From Notoacmeibacter sp. (lineage in GTDB: Bacteria > Pseudomonadota > Alphaproteobacteria > Rhizobiales > Rhizobiaceae): 49,465 bases of DNA. The stretch covers positions 1 through 49,465 of the forward strand of contig JAIOIW010000116.1 of the NCBI GenBank assembly GCA_019912385.1. Reading direction: 5' to 3'. The position numbers and the translations under genes were made by a program. The notes under the pieces are model-generated. The model did not search any database. It was not told the DNA's origin and saw nothing but the letters and a program-made list of their open reading frames with translations. Below, one piece after another: positions 18,079-26,283 of this stretch; position 1 is the stretch's first letter, and each line of letters starts with the position of its first letter.

Positions 18079-18951
18079 TCACGAAGCGCGGCGCTTGTTG
18101 TCCATCAGCTTGTGGATCAGCGGGGTGAAGATGAGCTGCATGGCGAGGTCGAGCTTCTCGCCCGAGCAGACGATGGAATTGGCGCGGCTCATGAACGATT
18201 CGTCGAGCATGGACAGCAGGTAGGGAAAGTCGATGCCGCGGGGATTGGCGAATCGGATCACTAGCATCGACTCGGCGGGCGTCGGGATCCATCGCGCGAC
18301 GAAGGGGTTGGAGGTGTCGACCGTCGGCACGCGCTGGAAGTTGATGTTGGTCTGCGAAAACTGAGGGCAGATGTATTTCGCGTAGTCGGGCATCCGCCTT
18401 AGGATGGTGTCGGTCACGGCCTCAGTGGTGTAGCCGCGCGAGATCTTGTCGCGGTGGATCTTCTGGATCCACTCCAGGTTGATGACCGGCACGACGCCGA
18501 TCTTCAGGTCGGCATGGCGGGCGACGTTGACGTCGCCGGTCACAGCGCAGCCATGCAGCCCTTCGTAGAACAGCAGGTCGCTTTCCGGCAGGTCCGTCCA
18601 GCCGGTGAATGTGCCGGGCGCAGAACCGAAAGCCGCGGCTTCAGCTTCGTCATGGACGTAATGGCGGGTCTTGCCGGTGCCCTTGCGGCCGTATTCCTCG
18701 AACACGGATTCCAGGATTTCCAGTTCGTTGGCCTCGGGGCTGAAGTGGGAGAAATTCCTGTTTCCCTTCGCTTCCTCCTCGGCCATCTTCTCCTTCATGC
18801 CGGCACGGTCGTACTTGTGGAACGCGTCGCCCTCGATGAACGACGCGGTAATGCCCTCGCGGTCGAATATCTTTTCGAAGGTCGACTTGACTGTCGTCGT
18901 GCCTGCGCCCGAAGAGCCGGTGATTGCGATGATCGGATGTTTTGCGGACAT
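18079..18951 (-). CDS. cbbP: Phosphoribulokinase
   Basis: A 290-residue proteobacterial phosphoribulokinase. The nucleotide-binding loop GSSGAGTTT (residues 12-20) is as in the Rhodobacter enzyme, followed by [11 protein letters not shown] with a catalytic acidic residue, [36 protein letters not shown] and RWIPTPAES. It phosphorylates ribulose-5-phosphate to the RuBisCO substrate. With cbbM this makes the Calvin cycle specific steps complete in this window. It lies 14 bp after cbbF and 11 bp before cbbT. Confidence 0.97.
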   Translation of the reverse strand: MSAKHPIIAITGSSGAGTTTVKSTFEKIFDREGITASFIEGDAFHKYDRAGMKEKMAEEEAKGNRNFSHFSPEANELEILESVFEEYGRKGTGKTRHYVHDEAEAAAFGSAPGTFTGWTDLPESDLLFYEGLHGCAVTGDVNVARHADLKIGVVPVINLEWIQKIHRDKISRGYTTEAVTDTILRRMPDYAKYICPQFSQTNINFQRVPTVDTSNPFVARWIPTPAESMLVIRFANPRGIDFPYLLSMLDESFMSRANSIVCSGEKLDLAMQLIFTPLIHKLMDNKRRAS

Positions 18952-18965
18952 CTTTGATTACTTTC

Positions 18966-20000
18966 TCAGGCGCGGAACAGGCCGCGATTGCCGAACAGGG
19001 GATGACGGTTGCTGATCGCCGAGGGATCGGTGTGGTAGCGGACGATCTTGGCGACCTCCTTGGAAGACCCGAAAACAAGCGGCGTGCGCTGGTGGAGGTC
19101 GGTCGGCTGGATGTCGAGAATGCGCCCGACGCCGTCGGTTGCCGCGCCGCCCGCCTGCTCGACGAGGAATGCGATGGGGTTCGCCTCGTAAACCAGCCGC
19201 AGGCGCCCGGACCGGTAGCCCTTGCGGGTGTCGCCGGGGTAGAGGAACACGCCGGAGCGAATCAGGATGCGGTAGGTGTCGGCAACCAGCGACGCGATCC
19301 AGCGCATGTTGAAATCCTTCTCGCGCGGACCCTCCGTGCCTTGCAGGCAATCGTCGACATAGAGCCTGACCGACTCGTCCCAGTGGCGATAGTTCGACAT
19401 GTTGATGGCGAACTCCCTGGCGTCCGACGCAATCGCGATGCTTCTGTAAGCCTCCACGAATGTGCCGAGGCGCGGCGAGAAGACGAAAATGGTGGTGCCA
19501 GCACCCATGGTCAGAACCAGGGCGAATTGCGGGCCGAAGATGAAGAAACCGGCGGCGAGCTGGTTGCATCCCGGCTGGAGAAACGTCGCGGTCTCGTCTT
19601 CGAGCGCGGGAACGATGGAGAAGATCGTGCCGATCGAGACGTTGGTATCGATGTTCGACGATCCGTCGAGGGGATCGATCGCCAGTGCCAGGTTCGCTTC
19701 GCGGTTGAGGACGACGGGGTTGGCCAGTTCTTCCGAACCGTAGTGGGCGATCGGCGCATGGCGCATGGCGTCGAGGAATATGTCGTCGGCCACGATGTCG
19801 AGGTCTTTCTGGGCGTCGCCGGCGGCATGGCCGGCGCCGCGGCTCTCGGCGAAGGCAGCGCCGAGCGCACCTTCCTTGATGACCTTGCGCACTTTCAGCG
19901 CGCCTGCGGCCAGGGCACGGATTGTTTCGGCAATATCCGCCCTGACGCCGCCCGCGGCGGCGAAGGAATTGAGATGGGCATCGAGTGTGGACGCGCTCAT
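18966..20000 (-). CDS. cbbF: Fructose-1,6-bisphosphatase, class I
   Basis: A 344-residue class I fructose-1,6-bisphosphatase. The metal-binding motif AIDPLDGSSNIDTNVSIGTIF is diagnostic, with GSEELANP upstream and the C-terminal sugar-phosphate region YRSGRLRLVYEANPIAFLVEQAGG. It is the first gene of the cbb operon, reading away from cbbR. ATG 20000 (MSASTLDAHLN) is preceded by GGGAGGA; the frame stays open upstream across the whole promoter region, so the longer version can be dismissed. Confidence 0.95.
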   Translation of the reverse strand: MSASTLDAHLNSFAAAGGVRADIAETIRALAAGALKVRKVIKEGALGAAFAESRGAGHAAGDAQKDLDIVADDIFLDAMRHAPIAHYGSEELANPVVLNREANLALAIDPLDGSSNIDTNVSIGTIFSIVPALEDETATFLQPGCNQLAAGFFIFGPQFALVLTMGAGTTIFVFSPRLGTFVEAYRSIAIASDAREFAINMSNYRHWDESVRLYVDDCLQGTEGPREKDFNMRWIASLVADTYRILIRSGVFLYPGDTRKGYRSGRLRLVYEANPIAFLVEQAGGAATDGVGRILDIQPTDLHQRTPLVFGSSKEVAKIVRYHTDPSAISNRHPLFGNRGLFRA

Positions 20001-20053
20001 GAAATCCTCCCGTGCCGGCACCTCGCCATCGCGGCGCCAGCCCGGGGTGGACA

Positions 20054-20094
20054 TTTCATTTGCTAATATGAAAGTAAAATTTATAATTCTTATA
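20054..20094. promoter_or_regulatory. Two LysR-type (CbbR) operator dyads in the cbbR-cbbF divergent promoter region
   Basis: The 121-bp gap is strikingly AT-rich between 20050 and 20110. It holds TATAA-N3-TTATA (20082-20094), a perfect dyad that fits the LysR rule T-N11-A, and TTTCAT-N8-ATGAAA (20054-20073), whose central part again fits T-N11-A (20056 and 20068). Their placement 28 bp upstream of cbbR and about 55-95 bp upstream of cbbF suits recognition and activation half-sites for CbbR. Confidence 0.65.
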
Positions 20095-20121
20095 TCCTCA
20101 GTTAAAAAAAGTAACTTGGCC

Positions 20122-21072
20122 ATGCGCAATTTCACACTCCGCCAGTTCAGAGGCATCCAGGCGATCCATCGTCACGAGAAAATCATCAATGCGGCCAAAA
20201 TCTTGGGGCTTACCGGCCCGGCCGTGACGCTGCAATTGAAGCAGATGGAGGAGGAAGCAGGGCTGACCCTGTTCGACCGCACGGGCGAGGGGCTGCGTCC
20301 CACTGCCGCAGGGCTGGCGGTGCTGGAGGCGGCGGAAGCGATCGACGAGCAGCTCAGGGTGCTCGCAGACCGGCTCGACGGAATTGCGGGCGCGCGGACC
20401 GGCAGCCTGAGGCTCGGCGCAGTTTCCACCGCCAAATATTTCGTGCCGCGCATGATCGCGGGTTTTCTGGAAACCCATCCGGGGATCGATTTCGAACTCA
20501 AGATCGGCAACCGTCTGCAAACGATCGAGGCGCTCCGTCACCACGAGATCGATATCGCCATCATGGGGCGTCCGCCGCGCGACATTCCGGTGCGTTCGGC
20601 GGTATTCGGGGATCATCCGCTGGTCATCGTCGCGCGCGCCGACCATCCCCTTGCCGGGCGGCGCGACATTTCCAAGGAAATGCTGGCCAACGAGCATTTC
20701 CTGATCCGAGAGCGCGGGTCGGGCACGCGCACCTCGCTTGAAATGTTCTTTGCCGACCTGCCCCAGAAGCTGGAAGACCTTGGCGCGGAGATGGATTCCA
20801 ACGAAACGATCAAGCAGGCGGTGATCGCGGGGCTCGGGATCGCCTTCATATCGGCCCATACGGTGGAGCAGGAGCTGCAACTCGGCCGTATCGTCATTCT
20901 CGATGTCGCGGGCATGCCGATCCGCCGGCAATGGTTTTCGGTCGCGCGGCGCGATCGCGGGGAATCGCCGACCATGGCGGCGTTCAACCGCTTCCTGTTG
21001 CGCGACGGTCCACGCTATCTGCCGGTCACGCCCAAACCCTATCCGGCGGGGGCGTTCGGCATCTCGGGTTAG
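20122..21072 (+). CDS. cbbR: LysR-family regulator of the Calvin cycle genes
   Basis: A 316-residue LysR-type regulator. The winged HTH (TLRQFRGIQAIHRHEKIINA continuing to LFDRTGEGLRPTAAG) covers residues about 4-65, and the ligand domain includes LRLGAVSTAKYFVPRMIAGF, the usual opening of CbbR effector domains. It is transcribed divergently from cbbF, the standard arrangement for CbbR, which activates cbb operons in response to reduced or phosphorylated metabolites. ATG 20122 follows no strong Shine-Dalgarno sequence. boxC begins 172 bp downstream on the same strand, so read-through from cbbR into the box genes is conceivable. Confidence 0.93.
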   Translation: MRNFTLRQFRGIQAIHRHEKIINAAKILGLTGPAVTLQLKQMEEEAGLTLFDRTGEGLRPTAAGLAVLEAAEAIDEQLRVLADRLDGIAGARTGSLRLGAVSTAKYFVPRMIAGFLETHPGIDFELKIGNRLQTIEALRHHEIDIAIMGRPPRDIPVRSAVFGDHPLVIVARADHPLAGRRDISKEMLANEHFLIRERGSGTRTSLEMFFADLPQKLEDLGAEMDSNETIKQAVIAGLGIAFISAHTVEQELQLGRIVILDVAGMPIRRQWFSVARRDRGESPTMAAFNRFLLRDGPRYLPVTPKPYPAGAFGISG

Positions 21073-21088
21073 GCTGATTCCACGAATG

Positions 21089-21214
21089 TGAAATATAATG
21101 CACAGTACAGACAACGCTAAGAGATGCACAACTAATTGAAATATATAGCATAAAAAAGTTCCGAAATATCTCCTCTCGTGGGTGGCCATGTGCATTATTC
21201 TGCATTATAATGCG
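21089..21214 (+). promoter_or_regulatory. boxC promoter region with BoxR-type operator (TGCA-N6-TGCA-N6-TGCG at 21191-21214)
   Basis: Three exactly 10-bp-spaced units, TGCA (21191), TGCA (21201) and TGCG (21211), are joined by AT-rich hexamers; a TATAAT at 21206-21211 inside the site could be the -10 box. Two weaker copies of similar make-up, TGAA-N6-TGCA at 21089-21102 and TGAA-N6-AGCA at 21137-21150, lie upstream. TGCA direct repeats with 6-bp spacers are, as I recall, the binding pattern of the related Azoarcus repressors BzdR/BoxR. The site ends 30 bp before the boxC start codon. Confidence 0.65.
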
Positions 21215-21244
21215 CCAAACCAAAAAACCGAGGGATATGGATCA

Positions 21245-22906
21245 GTGAACAAGCGAATCGATTTTCAAACGGATCCGTCGAAGTACCGGCATTGGCGCAT
21301 CGAGCTGGAGGGTGAAATTGCCCGCCTGATCATGGATGTCGACGAGAACGGCGGCCTGTTCGATGGCTACCAGCTCAAGCTCAATTCCTACGACCTCGGC
21401 GTCGACATCGAACTTGCCGACGCGGTCCAGCGGCTGCGCTTCGAGCATCCCGAGGTCAAGGCCGTGGTCCTGCAGTCGGGCAAGGACAGGGTGTTCTGCG
21501 CTGGCGCCAACATCCGCATGCTCGGGGGTGCGGCCCATGCCCACAAGGTCAATTTCTGCAAATTCACCAACGAGACGCGCAACACCTTCGAGGCGGCGGG
21601 CGCCGAATCCGGCCAGTTCTACATCAGCGCCGTCAGGGGCGCGTGCGCGGGCGGCGGCTACGAGCTGGCGCTGGCCACCGATCACATCATTCTCACCGAT
21701 GACGGTTCGTCGTCGGTCGCGTTGCCCGAGGTGCCGCTGCTGGCTGTCCTTCCGGGTACCGGCGGGCTGACACGCGTGACCGACAAGCGCAAGGTGCGCC
21801 GCGACCTCGCCGACGTGTTCTGCTCCATCGAGGAAGGCGTGCGCGGAAAGAAGGCCAAGGACTGGCGCCTGGTCGACGAGGTGGTCGCGAACTCGAAATT
21901 CGAAGAGGTGGTTACCGAGCGGGCAAAGGAATTCGCCGCCAAGTCCGATCGCCCGTCGAACGCGAAGGGCGTTGCGCTGACGCCTCTGGACCGTACCTTC
22001 ACGGCGGACGGTTCGGTTTCCTATTCGACCGTGGAAGTGTCGGTGGACCGCGACAAGCGCGTCGTGACCGTCACCATCAAGGGACCGGAAACCGATGCGC
22101 CGGCTTCGGCCGAAGCGCTGCTGGCGGAGGGTGCCGCGACCTGGATGCTGCGCGCGGCGCGCGAACTCGACGACGCCATCCTGCATCTGCGCCTCAACGA
22201 ACTGGAACTGGGTGTCATGGTGTTCCGCACCCAGGGCGACGCGCAGAAGGTCGCGGCGCACGAAAAGGCGGTAATGGACAATCGCGACAACTGGTTCGCC
22301 CGCGAGATCGCGCTTTACTGGAAGCGCGTGCTCAAGCGCATCGACATGACGTCGCGCTCGCTGGTGGCGCTGGTCGAGCCGGGTTCGTGCTTTGCCGGTA
22401 CGCTCGCCGAGATTCTCTTCGCGGTCGACCGGTCCTACATGGCCGAAGGCGCGTTCGAGGGCGACAACCGTCCCCTCGCGTCGATCCTGCTGACCGATGC
22501 CAATTTCGGACCCTATCCGATGGCCAACGACCTGACCCGCCTTGCGACCCGCTTTCTCGGCACGCCGGAAAAGGTGGACGAGGCGGCAGCCCGCAAGGGC
22601 GAGGCGCTGGAAGCCGGCGATGCCGACACTCTGGGTCTCGTCACCTTCGCGTTCGACGACATCGACTGGGACGACGAGATCCGCATCTTCCTGGAAGAAC
22701 GCGCGTCGTTCTCGCCCGACGCGATGACCGGTATGGAGGCCAATCTCCGCTTCCCCGGACCCGAAACCATGGAAACGCGCATCTTCGGCCGGCTGACGGC
22801 ATGGCAGAACTGGATTTTCCAGCGCCCCAATGCGGTCGGCGAAACGGGAGCGCTGCAGCGCTACGGAACCGGCGAGCGCGGCAATTACGACATGCGCCGC
22901 GTGTGA
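21245..22906 (+). CDS. boxC: 2,3-epoxybenzoyl-CoA dihydrolase (benzoyl-CoA-dihydrodiol lyase)
   Basis: A 553-residue crotonase-superfamily protein with the length and layout of BoxC. The first crotonase half shows VVLQSGKDRVFCAGANIRML and RGACAGGGYELALATDH (oxyanion-hole glycines); a second, more divergent half follows from about residue 270. The enzyme opens the ring of 2,3-epoxybenzoyl-CoA hydrolytically to 3,4-dehydroadipyl-CoA semialdehyde and formate. The start is GTG 21245, ten bases after GAGGG; the frame is open upstream through the BoxR site (GTG 21182, ATG 21188), but translation from there would begin in front of or within the operator. First gene of the box operon. Confidence 0.93.
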   Translation: MNKRIDFQTDPSKYRHWRIELEGEIARLIMDVDENGGLFDGYQLKLNSYDLGVDIELADAVQRLRFEHPEVKAVVLQSGKDRVFCAGANIRMLGGAAHAHKVNFCKFTNETRNTFEAAGAESGQFYISAVRGACAGGGYELALATDHIILTDDGSSSVALPEVPLLAVLPGTGGLTRVTDKRKVRRDLADVFCSIEEGVRGKKAKDWRLVDEVVANSKFEEVVTERAKEFAAKSDRPSNAKGVALTPLDRTFTADGSVSYSTVEVSVDRDKRVVTVTIKGPETDAPASAEALLAEGAATWMLRAARELDDAILHLRLNELELGVMVFRTQGDAQKVAAHEKAVMDNRDNWFAREIALYWKRVLKRIDMTSRSLVALVEPGSCFAGTLAEILFAVDRSYMAEGAFEGDNRPLASILLTDANFGPYPMANDLTRLATRFLGTPEKVDEAAARKGEALEAGDADTLGLVTFAFDDIDWDDEIRIFLEERASFSPDAMTGMEANLRFPGPETMETRIFGRLTAWQNWIFQRPNAVGETGALQRYGTGERGNYDMRRV

Positions 22907-22940
22907 ATCGCCCAAGCAATCACCCAGGAGGAAATCAACA

Positions 22941-24392
22941 ATGACCGATCTGATGAATGTTTCCTACGACACGCTCATCCCCAACAATGTGGGCCTGTCG
23001 TCGGACCGCCGCGTGCTCAAGGCGCTGGAGAAGTGGCATCCCGGCTACATCAACTGGTGGAACGACCTTATCCCCCAGAACTTCCAGAAAAGCCTGGTCT
23101 ACCTGCGCACCGCGGTCAGCGTCGATCCGCAGGGATGGGCCAAGTTCGACTACGTCAAGATGCCTGAATACCGCTGGGGCATCCTGCTCGCGCCGCAGGT
23201 GGAGAACCGCATCATTCCGTGCGGCGAGCATTATGGCGAGCCGGCCTGGCAGGAAGTGCCCGGCGAATACCGCTCGCTGCTGCGCCGCCTGATCGTGATC
23301 CAGGGCGATACGGAGCCGGCATCGGTGGAGCAGCAGCGCTTCCTGGCGCTGACGGCGCCGTCGCTCTACGACATGCGCAACCTGTTTCAGGTCAATGTCG
23401 AGGAAGGCCGGCATCTGTGGGCGATGGTCTATCTCCTGCAGAAATATTTCGGCGCCGATGGCCGCGAAGAGGCCGACGAACTGCTGCGCCGCCAGTCCGG
23501 ATCGGAGGAAGCGCCGCGCATGCTCGGTGCGTTCAACGAGGAAACGCCGGATTGGCTGTCCTTCTTCATGTTCACCTATTTCACCGACCGTGACGGCAAG
23601 ATGCAGCTCGAAAGCCTGGCGCAATCCGGCTTCGACCCGCTGTCGCGCTCCTGCCGGTTCATGCTGACCGAAGAGGCGCACCACATGTTCGTCGGCGAGA
23701 CGGGCGTTGGCCGCACGATCGAACGCACCTGCGAGGCGATGAACCAGGCGGGAATCGCCGACCCCTACGACATCAACGCGGTTCGCGCCCTGGGCGTCAT
23801 CGATCTGCCGACGATCCAGAAGAAGCTGAACATGCACTATACGCTGTCGCTCGACCTGTTCGGTTCGGAGGTTTCAACCAACGCGGCGAACGCGTTCAAC
23901 TGGGGTCTGAAAGGCCGCTACCGCGAGAACAAGCTCGAAGACGACCATCAGCTGAAGGATTCGACCTACTCGGTGGCCGAATTCGACGGCGAGAAGGTCG
24001 TCTACAAGGAAATGGGCGCGATCTCCGCAATCAACATGCGCCTTCGCGACGACTATTCCGACGATGCCGCAGGCGGCGTGCGCCGCTGGAACCAGATCAT
24101 CAAGAAGCACAATGTCGATTTCGAACTGGCGTTGCCGCATGAAGGGTTCCATCGCCAGATCGGCACCTTTGCCGGTGCGCCGATCACACCGGATGGAACC
24201 GTCATCAGCCGTGACGAATGGTCCAGGCGGCGCGACGAATGGCTGCCGTCGAAGGCCGACGGCGACTATATCCAGTCGCTGATGAAGCCGGTCACGGAGC
24301 CGGGCCAATATGCGGGCTGGATCAAGTCGCCCAAGGTCGGCATCGACAACAAGCCGGGCGACTTCGAATATGTGAAGCTGCACATGGCGTAA
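22941..24392 (+). CDS. boxB: Benzoyl-CoA 2,3-epoxidase, oxygenase subunit B
   Basis: A 483-residue class I diiron oxygenase. Iron ligands are recognisable in EEGRHLWAM (Glu155, His158) and EEAHHMFVGE (Glu245, His248), each five residues beyond the positions I recall for Azoarcus BoxB. It uses O2 and electrons from BoxA to epoxidise the CoA-activated ring. ATG 22941 follows CAGGAGGA, 34 bp after boxC. Full family length with no interruption. Confidence 0.95.
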   Translation: MTDLMNVSYDTLIPNNVGLSSDRRVLKALEKWHPGYINWWNDLIPQNFQKSLVYLRTAVSVDPQGWAKFDYVKMPEYRWGILLAPQVENRIIPCGEHYGEPAWQEVPGEYRSLLRRLIVIQGDTEPASVEQQRFLALTAPSLYDMRNLFQVNVEEGRHLWAMVYLLQKYFGADGREEADELLRRQSGSEEAPRMLGAFNEETPDWLSFFMFTYFTDRDGKMQLESLAQSGFDPLSRSCRFMLTEEAHHMFVGETGVGRTIERTCEAMNQAGIADPYDINAVRALGVIDLPTIQKKLNMHYTLSLDLFGSEVSTNAANAFNWGLKGRYRENKLEDDHQLKDSTYSVAEFDGEKVVYKEMGAISAINMRLRDDYSDDAAGGVRRWNQIIKKHNVDFELALPHEGFHRQIGTFAGAPITPDGTVISRDEWSRRRDEWLPSKADGDYIQSLMKPVTEPGQYAGWIKSPKVGIDNKPGDFEYVKLHMA

Positions 24393-24428
24393 CCGCGCCC
24401 TGGCGGTTCGCGAACGGGCGCGGCGCGT

Positions 24429-24453
24429 TTCCACCCCCGGACCGGGGGTGGAA
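24429..24453 (+). other. Strong hairpin between boxB and boxA
   Basis: Twelve-base perfect arms TTCCACCCCCGG / CCGGGGGTGGAA are separated by one base within the 112-bp boxB-boxA gap. No U-tract follows, so it resembles an intercistronic stabilising or processing hairpin that could make boxB more abundant than boxA. Confidence 0.6.
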
Positions 24454-24504
24454 GATCATAAGAGGGCACAGCAGCCCCGAAAAAAGCATGCGAGGGATCG
24501 CACC

Positions 24505-25710
24505 ATGACAAAACCGATCAAGCAGCACCTGATCGATCCGGAAATCTGCATCCGCTGCTACACCTGCGAGGAGATGTGCACGGTCGGCGCCATCACCCAC
24601 AACGACGAAAACGTCGTCGTCGATGCCGCCAAGTGCAACTATTGCATGGATTGCATCGCACCTTGCCCGACCGGTTCGATCGACAATTGGCGCGTGGTGA
24701 TGACGCCCTATACGCTCGATGAACAACTGGAATGGCTGGAACTGCCGGAACAGAAGGAACTCATCACCGATGCCCGCGGCAGCGGCGAGGTTGCGGGCGC
24801 CATCGAGGCGCTGGACGAGGCGATCGAGAAGCTGCTTGCCGAAGCGCATGCCGGCTCGGGCGGCAAGGTGACCGCGCCGGCCTCGGCATCGAAGCCGACG
24901 GTCAACCTCTACAATTCCGGCCACCAGGCGACGGCGACGGTGCAGGGCAATTTCCGCCTGACCGATGAAAGCGCGGATTCCGATGTCCGCCATATCATCC
25001 TCGATCTCGGCAGCCAGACCTTTCCGGTCATCGAGGGACAGAGCGTCGGCATCATTCCACCGGGAACAGATAAAATCGGCCGACCGCATGTCGCGCGGCT
25101 CTATTCGGTTTCCAGCCCGCGCGACGGCGAACGGCCGAACACGAACAACCTGTCGCTGACCGTCAAGCGCGAGCCGGGCGGGCTGTGCTCCAATTATGTA
25201 TGCGACCTGAAAAAGGGCGATCGGGTGCAGATCACCGGTCCGTTCGGCGCGACATTCCTGATGCCCAACGATCCGCAGGCGCATCTGATCATGATCTGTA
25301 CGGGCACCGGTTCGGCGCCGTTCCGCGCCTTTACCATGCGGCGCCAGCGCACCGAGCCGGAGGCGTCCGGCGGCATGACGCTGTTCTTCGGCGCGCGTAC
25401 GCCGCAATCGCTGCCGTATTTCGGGCCATTGAAGAAGGTACCCGACAGCGTGCTCAGGAAACTCTTCGCGTTCTCGCGCGTGACCGGCCAGAAAAAGGAG
25501 TATGTGCAGGACCGGATGCGCGCCGAGGGAGACACGATCGCTACCGCCTTGCAGGATCCGCGCACGCACGTCTATGTCTGCGGACTCAAGGCGATGGAGG
25601 TTGGCGTGGAGCAAGCCTTCCAGGATATTGCGCGGGGAGCGGGCCTCGAATGGGAGGCAATCCGCACCGAGATGCGGCAGGAAGGACGCTACCATGTCGA
25701 AACCTATTGA
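24505..25710 (+). CDS. boxA: Benzoyl-CoA 2,3-epoxidase, reductase subunit A
   Basis: A 401-residue reductase with two [4Fe-4S] clusters at the N-terminus (CIRCYTCEEMC and CNYCMDCIAPCP), an Ala-rich linker near residues 95-130, then a ferredoxin-NADP reductase module: RLYSVSSPR for FAD, MICTGTGSAPFRAF and VYVCGLKAMEVGVEQAF for NADPH. It passes electrons from NADPH to BoxB. ATG 24505 follows GAGGG; a GTG in frame at 24448 is a less likely start. Its end overlaps the thioesterase gene by 17 bp. Confidence 0.94.
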   Translation: MTKPIKQHLIDPEICIRCYTCEEMCTVGAITHNDENVVVDAAKCNYCMDCIAPCPTGSIDNWRVVMTPYTLDEQLEWLELPEQKELITDARGSGEVAGAIEALDEAIEKLLAEAHAGSGGKVTAPASASKPTVNLYNSGHQATATVQGNFRLTDESADSDVRHIILDLGSQTFPVIEGQSVGIIPPGTDKIGRPHVARLYSVSSPRDGERPNTNNLSLTVKREPGGLCSNYVCDLKKGDRVQITGPFGATFLMPNDPQAHLIMICTGTGSAPFRAFTMRRQRTEPEASGGMTLFFGARTPQSLPYFGPLKKVPDSVLRKLFAFSRVTGQKKEYVQDRMRAEGDTIATALQDPRTHVYVCGLKAMEVGVEQAFQDIARGAGLEWEAIRTEMRQEGRYHVETY

Positions 25711-26164
25711 GGCTGGCGTCGAGGCGCAGCCTGATGTCGACGCCGGCGACTTCGTTCATTCCATTCGCGTCGGCTGGGCCGATTGCGACCCGGCGCGCAT
25801 CGCCTATACCGGGCGCATCCCATATTTCGCTCTGGAGGCGATCGACGCGTGGTGGCAAGCCCATGTCGGGGAAGACTGGTTCACCATGAATGTCGATCGC
25901 GATCTGGGCACGCCATTCGTGCATATGAGCATCGACTTCAGTTCTCCGGTGACGCCGCGTCACCGGCTCGATTGCGTGGTGCGGCTGATTCGGCTCGGAG
26001 AAAGTTCGATCCGGTTTTCGGTGCGCGGCCACCAGGCCGGGACGCTGTGCTTCAAGGGCGAGTTCGTCGAGGTATTCGTCGCCGCCGCCGCCCATCGCAA
26101 GATCGCGGCGCCGGCCGAGATCCGTGCAAAAATCGCGCCCTTGGTGCGCGGGCAAGCAGGATAG
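25694..26164 (+). CDS. Acyl-CoA thioesterase, 4-hydroxybenzoyl-CoA thioesterase type (hotdog fold)
   Basis: A 156-residue hotdog-fold protein with the active-site block VGWADCDPARIAYTGRIPYFALEAIDAWW, in which the Asp after Cys is the catalytic residue of 4-hydroxybenzoyl-CoA thioesterases. Overlap with boxA by 17 bp shows it belongs to the box operon. A thioesterase here could release CoA from dead-end aromatic CoA esters and prevent CoA trapping, as suggested for thioesterases in other benzoyl-CoA clusters (inference). Start ATG 25694 sits inside the end of boxA. Confidence 0.88.
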   Translation: MSKPIEAGVEAQPDVDAGDFVHSIRVGWADCDPARIAYTGRIPYFALEAIDAWWQAHVGEDWFTMNVDRDLGTPFVHMSIDFSSPVTPRHRLDCVVRLIRLGESSIRFSVRGHQAGTLCFKGEFVEVFVAAAAHRKIAAPAEIRAKIAPLVRGQAG

Positions 26165-26236
26165 AAAGGCCCGGCCTCCACCCTTTACCTGCCGCCGTCG
26201 GCAGCCGAAAAGTACCATATACTTTCGATTCCTGCA

Positions 26237-26278
26237 TTGCTGCATCCACAAGCATGCATTATATTGCATAAAATTACA
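26237..26278 (+). promoter_or_regulatory. boxR promoter and BoxR-type operator
   Basis: The operator has units TGCA (26255), TGCA (26265) and TACA (26275) at exact 10-bp spacing. It overlaps a predicted promoter, TTGCTG (26237-26242), 17 bp, TATATT (26260-26265). Two further TGCA words lie at 26233 and 26241, out of phase. The arrangement predicts autorepression of boxR, and ends five bases before the start codon. Confidence 0.65.
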
Positions 26279-26283
26279 TCCGG

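Noticed and set aside
21182-21244. Upstream extension of boxC (GTG 21182 or ATG 21188)
   Set aside because: It would begin in front of or within the TGCA operator and adds residues with no similarity to BoxC; GTG 21245 has a proper ribosome site.
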